In this document: one piece after another, positions 57,091-64,000 of the stretch | Position numbering within the stretch: position 1 is the first letter of the stretch | How the letters are laid out: each line of letters opens with the position of its first letter | Assembly: GCA_030280995.1 (NCBI GenBank) | Contig: JASXTE010000001.1 | Span: forward strand, 26,756,106 to 26,820,105 | DNA: 64,000 nt | Reading direction: 5' to 3' | DNA from: Hemileia vastatrix | Taxonomy: Eukaryota; Basidiomycota; Pucciniomycetes; Pucciniales; Zaghouaniaceae | The notes under the pieces: generated by a model | Database searches by the model: none | What the model saw: only the letters and a program-made list of their open reading frames with translations | What the model was told of the DNA's origin: nothing | Program-made: the position numbers and the translations under genes

Positions 57091-58752
57091 ATGGCTCATC
57101 CTCTCAGGCCTTACTATGTTCCTCCATCTGCATCGTCCATGGAGCATCCCATCCTCCATTCCCCCACTCTCTCGTCTCCGCCATCCTCACTCAACTCGTC
57201 TTCTTCCTCATCCTCGTCTTCATCTTCATCCTTGTCTCCTTCGTCCTACAACCATCTGTTCCAAGACATGGATTCTCAGTCGTTTCCCTCTTCACAGCTG
57301 TCCCACTTTGTACGCTCATCCCTCAACTCATCCCTCCTTGCGTTCACCAGCACCGCTATCGTCATGCCCTTTGAAGTAGCCAAAACTCTTCTTCAGATCC
57401 AGTGGGTCCCTCGTATCGATCTTTCGCAGCACAACATTCCTTCCTCTTCTCCCTCTTCTCCCTCTTCTCCTTCTCCTCCTTCACCATCGTCATCTTCCTC
57501 TTCCATCCATGATATCAATCACTAGTGAGTCATCACATTCACCACCATCTCCTATCCTATCGGTCATGTTGATTTGCCCCATTTCACCACCACTAGCTTT
57601 ACAGATGTTCATTCTTCATCAACTGCAACACATCCTCAGTCTCCACTTCAAACCGACTCGGCTGGATATCTCTATCGTCGATCAGTGTTTGATCCCGCAT
57701 CCAAACCTGAATACACTCTCCCTGTCATTGTCCAAGGTGGCGTCCTTGACATGGCGAAAGCAATTTTTAGATGGAGAGGTGAAGGTTTCAGCTCTTTGTG
57801 GAAATCACAACTCACCACCTTTATCATGGATTCTCTCTCATCTTCACTCCAGCCTTGTATCCTTTCTTTGATCTCCCTCATCATCTCTCCTTCAGACTCA
57901 TATTCTATCACCAATTTGCCGGTGGAACATCACTCGTATCCTTCTCTTCCGCTTTCAATTTCAATTGTCTCTTATGTTCTCACTGGCTTCATTCTCTCTC
58001 CCCTTGATCTTGTTCGGACTCGACTCATCGCTCAATCGTCTCAACTGCGCTATCGTAAATATTCAGGTCCTATTGATGCCCTAAATCAAATTGTTCATCA
58101 AGAAGGCGGTTGGTCCACCACTTACTTACATTCAAACCTTCTTTTTCCCACTCTACTTGATAATACTATCCGGCCATTTTTTCATCTTGCAACACCTTTA
58201 ATGATCAATCGCTTCTTTCTAATTGATCCCACTCAACAACCTGTCTGGTATGGCTTAGCTGAGCTTGCTTGCTCTACTCTTGGTTTACTACTTATCTTAC
58301 CCATTGAAACCATCCGGAAAAGACTTCAAATACAATCAAGAGCTGTGATTCTTGAAAGTAGCGCCAAAGGTATTAAACCTTTCAAAACTTGTGTTGAAGT
58401 TCGTCCTACTCCTTACACTGGTATCTTAGAAGCTGGTTATCGAATTATGACTGAAGAAACTGGTAAACCGATACCTAGAACTCGTTCCGCAGTTTCTTCT
58501 GGTAACAACAAGAGTAATAATCATAAAAAAGATAAGGGTCAGTCAGGAAACACAAGTATGGAAAGCAGTGAAATACGTGAGATTAATCGTCCTGGGTTCA
58601 TGGGATCTGGGATTTTGCAATTATATAGTGGATTTAATGTTGGATTAACGGCTAATATAGTAGTTTTTATTTTGGGATTAATTGGGAGCTCAGATCATAA
58701 TGGGCGTAGTATTTTAGGAGGTAGTCATGCTGGTACTTGGGCTGAAATTTGA
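57091..58752 (+). CDS. UGO1: Ugo1-like mitochondrial outer-membrane fusion protein (carrier family)
   Basis: Start CAACATGGCT at 57091 has a good context. Exon 1 is 57091-57524, intron 57525-57596 (GTGAGT ... TAG, phase 2), exon 2 runs 57597-58752; about 529 residues. The N-terminus is Ser-rich (two poly-Ser/Pro runs). The first carrier-like block is FTSTAIVMPFEVAKTLLQIQ, characteristic of Ugo1. Then GEGFSSLWKSQLTTFIMDSL, FILSPLDLVRTRLIAQSSQ (a PxD carrier signature), PIETIRKRLQIQSRA and a C-terminal hydrophobic helix. Known role: Ugo1 links Fzo1 and Mgm1 in mitochondrial fusion. Low sequence conservation and Ser/Pro inserts are usual in the family. Family assignment is from motifs only. It lies 500 bp after REX1 with no functional link implied. 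Confidence 0.8.
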
Positions 58753-58806
58753 ACTAATTTATATATATTTAAAAGAAAAAATCTATGTTTGTTTAATGAA
58801 CATCAC

Positions 58807-58838
<32 letters not shown>

Positions 58839-58996
58839 ATAGCAAGTGAAAAGCAGATAAAGTGGTGCTCCTTTTTTTTTCTAGTTTTAGTTTTAGTTTA
58901 AATTTTAGTTATTAAATTGATTAGGCATCTCATCCAAATTAAAAAAATAAATAAAAAAACATTTATTTCAAATATTCTTTTAGTGAAGGTGAACTA
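58753..58996 (+). repeat. UGO1 3' region with (CAT)n microsatellite
   Basis: About 13 consecutive CAT-type triplets at 58801-58840 lie about 50 bp after the stop codon, in the probable 3' UTR. Confidence 0.8.
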
Positions 58997-59452
58997 GATG
59001 GAGACCACCCAGTTTTAGGAAGTACACCACCTTTTACCCAATTTGGCAACTTGATTGAAGTATTTACTTTAAAAACTTACCAAATATGGATGTTATACAT
59101 GGCAACACTTATGATTGAACAAATACTTAACTTGATAATATTTGCTAGTTTTTTTAAAAAAATAAAAAATAATTCTAAAACTTTTAATTTTTTATAGAAA
59201 ATACACCTCTTCCTTTTTTTCAATTGTTTTGTCTTGATTTGTGAGGTGCTCTCTTTTTTCTATTGCTGATCCCATTTTATATGTTCTTTTTATTATTTCC
59301 TAAAGTTGGACTTTTGTCAAGGATAAGAATTGATAAATGAATCAATTTTAGTGCATAAAATCTACATTCAGTAAGTTTAAAGTAAGAAATTCATTCAGCT
59401 TGTCCAAATTGGGTAAAGGTGGTGTGATTCCTAAAACTGGGTGGTCTCCATC
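58997..59452. mobile_element. 456-bp MITE with ~45-bp terminal inverted repeats
   Basis: The left end GATGGAGACCACCCAGTTTT and the right end, its inverted copy closing GGGTGGTCTCCATC, match over about 45 bp with a few differences, through CACCACC and ACCCAATTTGG. The interior is AT-rich with no ORF. No unambiguous target duplication is visible. It lies between UGO1 and the copia LTR; superfamily unknown. Confidence 0.8.
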
Positions 59453-59471
59453 CAGGCTATCTATTGGCTTT

Positions 59472-60058
59472 TGTATTTAATAATTAGACTCAATCAGTAA
59501 TCAAGCCCTTGAGAGTTGGCGATGCTTAGAGAGCCAACCTTTTGTATTTAATAATTAGACTCAATCAGTAATCAAGCCCTTGAGAGTTGGCGATGCTTAG
59601 AGAGCCAACCTAGACACGAGCGTAGTAGAGTGTCGCGATAAAAAATTCAGTAACGGTGGAGAATGACGATTGATTAATGTTTTGAGAAAGAAATCAATTA
59701 GAATAAGGAAATGTGAATACTAAAGACTAAGTACATGATTAACACGGAAACACCTCTAACCTTTTGTATTTAATAATTAGACTCAATCAGTAATCAAGCC
59801 CTTGAGAGTTGGCGATGCTTAGAGAGCCAACCTTGAGGCGGAAAAGAGAAAGAGAATCAGAAAAGAAATGAAACATTGATGGACGAAGACAGCAATACCT
59901 AGACACGAGCGTAGTAGAGTGTCGCGATAAAAAATTCAGTAACGGTGGAGAATGACGATTGATTAATGTTTTGAGAAAGAAATCAATAGGGATAACAAAT
60001 CTATTTTGCTAGTACTTATATAACTATCATTAATATTGACCTATCTCAAGACCTAACA
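59472..60058 (-). repeat. Probable 3' LTR of the Ty1/copia element, with internal repeats
   Basis: On the minus strand the segment would start TGTTAGGTCTTGAG and end ATTATTAAATACA, with TG...CA ends. It contains a ~70-bp repeat three times (59470, 59540 and 59760; GACTCAATCAGTAATCAAGC) and an ~88-bp repeat twice (59611-59698 and 59899-59987; TAGACACGAGCGTAGTAGAG). Boundaries are inferred because the partner LTR is outside the window and no clear polypurine tract precedes it. Confidence 0.5.
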
Positions 60059-60159
60059 TCATTATATGTTTATACATGCTACTGAATTTATGGCTTTAAG
60101 GGCAAGTGAATACTGTCTAGATAAAAGAGATCGGAGAAGTTGAAATAAGGTTTGGTGAG

Positions 60160-63100
60160 TTAGGAAGCACACCTCTCCGAATTCTGACACTCTCTCCTGC
60201 TGAGTAACTCATCATGGATATGTAGTTTGGCAAGGTGGGTTTTCAATTTTACTCGATTGAGGGCTTTCGTGAGCATGTCCGCTGGCATAGCATCTGTTGA
60301 AACGTAGGGGATTTCGAAAATGAGGTTGTCGACCTGTTCGCGAATCCAATGGAGTTGGATGTCTAGGTGTTTTGTGCGGGCATGGCAGAGTGGATTCTTG
60401 CTTAAAGAAATGCACCCTTGATTATCATTGTAAATTTTCACGGGAGAGGATATTTGATACTTCTTGAGATTGAGGTCTCGAAGCAGGTGCTTGAGCCATA
60501 TAAGCTCTTGTCCGGCTTCTACTACAGCCTTGGCTTCGGATTCTGATGTGCTTAGGGAGACAGAGCTTTGTTTCTTTGTCTTCCAGCTAACTGCGCAATT
60601 GTTGAGCGTGAAAATGTAACCTGTGGTGGAATGTCGGGTCTCTAGGCACGAACCGTGGTCAGCGTCGCAATACCCCACCAATGGCTCACTAATCGATGGG
60701 CACGGTTTGAAATTGATTCCCAGGTGTTGCGTCCCTTTTAGGTAGCACAGCACATGGATGAAAGCATTCCAGTGATTGGTGCCTGGTTTATTGAGAAAAC
60801 GAGACAGTTGACTACACGCAAATGCCAGGTCTGGTCTGGTACATTGAACCAAGTAGTTTAAGTGGCCAATTGCGGATCTGTAATTATTGCCTGTCTTAAG
60901 GAACTCAGCGTGGTCTTCGTCACTAGCCGGGATGAGTTGCGTATTGGTTTCCATCGGGGTAGAGATTGATTTGCAGTCGCGCATCCTATATAGACTGAGT
61001 ATGGCTTCAATTTCGTTGGATTGAGAGAGAAAGATGGATGATTTTTCTAAATTTCTGATGATTTTAATCCCCAGGATCATTTGCGAATCACCCAGGTCTT
61101 CCATTTCGAATTTTGAGGAAATCAGGTTCTTGAACCACTGAATTTCCTTCCCAAAGATGGAGAAGTCATCTACGTGAACATGGACAAAACATGGTTTAGC
61201 GCTATCCTTGTGAATAAACAGAGCAGGATCGACCGGGCTACACAGGAAGTTGTTGTCTGTAAAGAAGGACTTTACAAGTTGGTACCAGCAGCAGGACGCT
61301 TGCTTGAGGCCGTACAGCAATTTCTTCAGGAGCATAACTGGATTGTTGATGTTTGATGGCTTGGGTACCCCTTTAGGTAGATTCATGTAGATTGATTCCT
61401 CAGGAACGCCATTGCAGAATGCTGACTTTGCGTCCATTTGATGGAATTCCCAATTCTCTGATACAGCGATGGCAAGGAGCAACCGCAATGTAGTGAGGCG
61501 GCCGGTTGGAGCAAAGGTTTCAGTGTAATCAATCCCATATTTTTGTGAGAACCCCTGTGCGCAAAGGCGTGCTTTGAATTTGCTGATCTCATTATTGTGG
61601 TCTAATTTGATCTTGAAGACCCAGGTACTGCCAATGGGTCGGGCTCCTTTAGGGCATTCAACAATGTCCCACACGTCCTTTCCCTTAAGAGACTCGATTT
61701 CGTTATCTATGGCAATCCTCCAGTTGTCACTGTGGTCATCTTTTAATGCTTGTTCGTAATTCTCGGGTGTCAGGAGCGTTTCGGAGATGGGGATAAATGC
61801 TTGAAGGGCGTCCTCATGAGCTATGTTGGATTGTGACGTGTTCATTGTTCTACTGCTCCTTGTACGTCCTCCCTCGATGATGTTTGTAGGATCAATCGAT
61901 GACGAGATGTTTTGGGGAGCAGTATCGCTGGTGAGCTGATAGTTCCAGAACCGTGATTCTGGTCTATCATTGTTTGAGTTGGGCAGCGCTAGAATGTCCA
62001 TATCTTCTGCATGGTTATCTCCTTCATTGTCTGACTCGCTTGGCTCTTGCAGGATGTTGTTCCCATCCGGCGCTGCGTATGTTCTGTCAGGGTTGTCATC
62101 CACAAACAGGTTAGGCCAGGTTATTTTTGGTTTGTCTGGGTGCGCAAATGGGAAGATGCTCTCTTCAAAGACCACATTGTGTGAGTAAAAAGGTTTTTTT
62201 GTATCGAGATTCAATAACCGATAAGAGTTATGTTCCTCGTGAAAACCTAACAGACATGCTTTTACGGCATTACTGCTAAATTTTCCAGAACGAACCTGCT
62301 TATCTATCAGCGCATATGCAAGGCAACCAAACGTCCTAATTTTATGGATTTTAGGCTTGATGTTGAATAATTTTTCGTATGGCGACAGATATTTTGGATT
62401 CGACTTTGTTGGAACGTGGTTCTCAATAAAAACGGATGTTTTGATGGCTTCACCCCACAACTCGTGCGGCATGTTAGCCTTGAACAGCATGGCTTTTGCC
62501 ATTTCCACGGATGTGCGATTTCCTCGCTCGGCGATCGGGTTTTGTTGAGGAGTGTAAGGGGATGTGATGATTATCTTAAATCCTTCACTGGCGGCCAATT
62601 CTTCAAATTTTTTGTTTATGAATTCTCCACCACCGTCGCAGACAAGGTTAAGGAGTTTATGGTTTGTAAGGTTTTCAAAGAATCTCTTAAATTGCAGAAA
62701 CTTATCAAATGTATCAGATTTATTTTTAAGTAGGTACACGAATTTATAAGATGAAAAAGCATCTGTCAATTTGAAGTAATATTCATTCCCTCCCTCTGTT
62801 CTGACCAATCTCCCACTCAAATCACAGTGAACATACTCCAAAGGTCTGACCGCTTTCGGAAAGTGCCCCGAAAATGGAAGTTTGTGGAGCTTTGCTTTGA
62901 TGCAATGTTCACAAAAGAAAGAGCCACTTGTGTCGTCGAAGGGGATATTCAGGTGCCTGAGTAGTGTTTTCAGGTAGCCCAGATTTATGTGACCGAGTCG
63001 TAAATGCCAGGACATCAGGTCAGGCTTGACAGTGGATGCAATTAAGGAGTTATGAGCTGTTTGCTTACCAATCTTGGCGTGTATTTGGTAGAGATTAGAT

Positions 63101-64000
63101 CCGGGGATGAGTGCTCCGGTTAGGACCTTCTTTTTGTTGTTTTCAATCAGGATAGATCCATCAGGCTCTGCGCTCATTCGGCAACCTCCTTTCACGAATG
63201 GGGCCAACGCTATGAGGTTACATTTGATCTTTGGTACGTGGAGACAGCCGGTTAGTCTGACACCCTCATCATGGTTGTTAATTAGGTCGACTGAACCAAT
63301 CCCAATGGCATAGATCATCTCTCCATTTCCTACTCTGATAGGGATTCTGACTTTATTGTATGATGAGAAGAGTTTGTTTGTTGAAAACATATGGGATGAC
63401 GCCCCAGAATCGAATATGAATTGAGGGGGGTTTGGAGAGACAATAGCGACGGCAGAGTACAAATGGAGGATCTCGTGAGTAAAATTTGCCGTCTCCGTGC
63501 TTGCTGGTTCGCTCTTCTTTTTTGTTTTGAAACTAGGGCGCAACTCTGGGTGAAGGGCCCAGCATTCATCTTCTGAATGAGGACACTTTTCATTGTGTTT
63601 ACCATTTGAACAATATTCGCGTTTTTTGTTCTGATTGTTCTTGCCCTTATTTGTGGAGATTAGAGCAGTTTCCGAAGAGTCCAGGCGGTCAGCGATTAAG
63701 GTGAGTTTTTTAATTACTATGTCCACTGTTAACGGCTTGCCAGTGTCTTCTGCAGTATTGATTATCATGGCTCGGTGCATTTCTAGGGCATCCGGCAGTT
63801 TGTTGAGTATGAAATAAGGATAGTGTTGATCCTCGAACTTCTGACCAATAAGTGTTAACTCGTTGATTGACGATTGGAGTTCTGTAAGGAATCCTCGAAC
63901 GTTTCCCTCGGAGCATTTTAGGGCGCTGAAACGAGTGTAAGCAGCTGCTACGTTGGTTGGGCCGCTGGCTGAGAATCTTTCAGCCAATTTCTTCCAAAGT
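60160..64000 (-). CDS. Ty1/copia gag-pol polyprotein, uninterrupted, truncated by the right window edge
   Basis: A single minus-strand frame of about 1280 codons is open to the right edge; its stop is at 60160. Order from the N-terminal side: gag (LKCSEGNVRGFLTELQSSIN), a Cys/His segment (YCSNGKHNEKCPHSEDEC), protease (FIFDSGASSHMFSTNK), GAG-pre-integrase (WHLRLGHINLGYLKTLL), integrase (HCDLSGRLV, LVCDGGGEFINKKFEELA, TPYTPQQNPIAERGNRTS-like region with the catalytic Glu), RT (WVFKIKLDHNNEISKFKARL, FHQMDAKSAFCNGVPEESIY, VHVHVDDFSIFGKE with HVDD) and RNase H (LVGYCDADHGSCLETRHSTT, SESEAKAVVEAGQELIWLKH). No stop or frameshift is seen, so this may be a recently active element. No chromodomain, as usual for copia. 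Confidence 0.93.
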   Translation of the reverse strand, partial: LWKKLAERFSASGPTNVAAAYTRFSALKCSEGNVRGFLTELQSSINELTLIGQKFEDQHYPYFILNKLPDALEMHRAMIINTAEDTGKPLTVDIVIKKLTLIADRLDSSETALISTNKGKNNQNKKREYCSNGKHNEKCPHSEDECWALHPELRPSFKTKKKSEPASTETANFTHEILHLYSAVAIVSPNPPQFIFDSGASSHMFSTNKLFSSYNKVRIPIRVGNGEMIYAIGIGSVDLINNHDEGVRLTGCLHVPKIKCNLIALAPFVKGGCRMSAEPDGSILIENNKKKVLTGALIPGSNLYQIHAKIGKQTAHNSLIASTVKPDLMSWHLRLGHINLGYLKTLLRHLNIPFDDTSGSFFCEHCIKAKLHKLPFSGHFPKAVRPLEYVHCDLSGRLVRTEGGNEYYFKLTDAFSSYKFVYLLKNKSDTFDKFLQFKRFFENLTNHKLLNLVCDGGGEFINKKFEELAASEGFKIIITSPYTPQQNPIAERGNRTSVEMAKAMLFKANMPHELWGEAIKTSVFIENHVPTKSNPKYLSPYEKLFNIKPKIHKIRTFGCLAYALIDKQVRSGKFSSNAVKACLLGFHEEHNSYRLLNLDTKKPFYSHNVVFEESIFPFAHPDKPKITWPNLFVDDNPDRTYAAPDGNNILQEPSESDNEGDNHAEDMDILALPNSNNDRPESRFWNYQLTSDTAPQNISSSIDPTNIIEGGRTRSSRTMNTSQSNIAHEDALQAFIPISETLLTPENYEQALKDDHSDNWRIAIDNEIESLKGKDVWDIVECPKGARPIGSTWVFKIKLDHNNEISKFKARLCAQGFSQKYGIDYTETFAPTGRLTTLRLLLAIAVSENWEFHQMDAKSAFCNGVPEESIYMNLPKGVPKPSNINNPVMLLKKLLYGLKQASCCWYQLVKSFFTDNNFLCSPVDPALFIHKDSAKPCFVHVHVDDFSIFGKEIQWFKNLISSKFEMEDLGDSQMILGIKIIRNLEKSSIFLSQSNEIEAILSLYRMRDCKSISTPMETNTQLIPASDEDHAEFLKTGNNYRSAIGHLNYLVQCTRPDLAFACSQLSRFLNKPGTNHWNAFIHVLCYLKGTQHLGINFKPCPSISEPLVGYCDADHGSCLETRHSTTGYIFTLNNCAVSWKTKKQSSVSLSTSESEAKAVVEAGQELIWLKHLLRDLNLKKYQISSPVKIYNDNQGCISLSKNPLCHARTKHLDIQLHWIREQVDNLIFEIPYVSTDAMPADMLTKALNRVKLKTHLAKLHIHDELLSRRECQNSERCAS

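Noticed and set aside
57116..57379. ORFs in other frames over the UGO1 5' exon
   Set aside because: They are shadows of the Ser/Pro-rich UGO1 coding region and lack any motif.

Overview
This window looks like a piece of a large, AT-rich, transposon-packed basidiomycete genome, most likely a rust fungus (Pucciniales). Reasons: short GT-AG introns, two clearly fungal nuclear genes (a Rex1-type RNA exonuclease and a Ugo1-type mitochondrial carrier-like protein), a Tet-like 2OG-Fe(II) oxygenase of a kind abundant in rusts, and chromodomain Ty3/gypsy, Ty1/copia and PIF/Harbinger elements nested in each other. The species call is inference; nothing here looks bacterial, viral or organellar.

Layout. 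1-3569: right part of a Harbinger element (copy A), with an apparently intact Tet-like oxygenase gene (746-1858, +) tail-to-tail with a decayed transposase (3225-2012, -). 3570-8200: a decayed minus-strand coding region split by a 604-bp insertion, then AT-rich DNA without a recognisable gene. 8208-23584: Harbinger copy B, split by the 9.6-kb Ty3/gypsy element 1 (9092-18715, 5-bp target duplication CAAAC). 23745-31797: Harbinger copy D, carrying a palindromic MITE, a decayed Tet-like oxygenase and a solo LTR of the gypsy-1 family (target duplication GCTCC). 32575-52981: Ty3/gypsy element 2 (target duplication GTTTC). Its right LTR was hit twice, by Ty3/gypsy element 3 (40614-46132, TAATA) and by Harbinger copy C (46640-52339, TAATA). 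53503-58752: the only ordinary host genes, REX1 (six exons) and UGO1 (two exons), both on +. 58997-59452: a MITE. 59472-64000: a Ty1/copia element on the minus strand with a long uninterrupted gag-pol ORF that runs off the right edge.

The Harbinger family here has a constant plan: GGGGGTATCAA-type inverted ends flanked by TAATA, a DDE transposase at one end, a Myb/SANT-like coiled-coil protein in convergent orientation at the other, and a central polypyrimidine/polypurine block plus a roughly 100-bp minisatellite. Copies A (probably) and D, and a trace in B, also carry a Tet/JBP-like dioxygenase. A transposon with a potential DNA-base-modifying cargo is the most interesting system in the window. 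In copy C the Myb-like gene is intact and the transposase has a single visible nonsense codon; the other copies are decayed.
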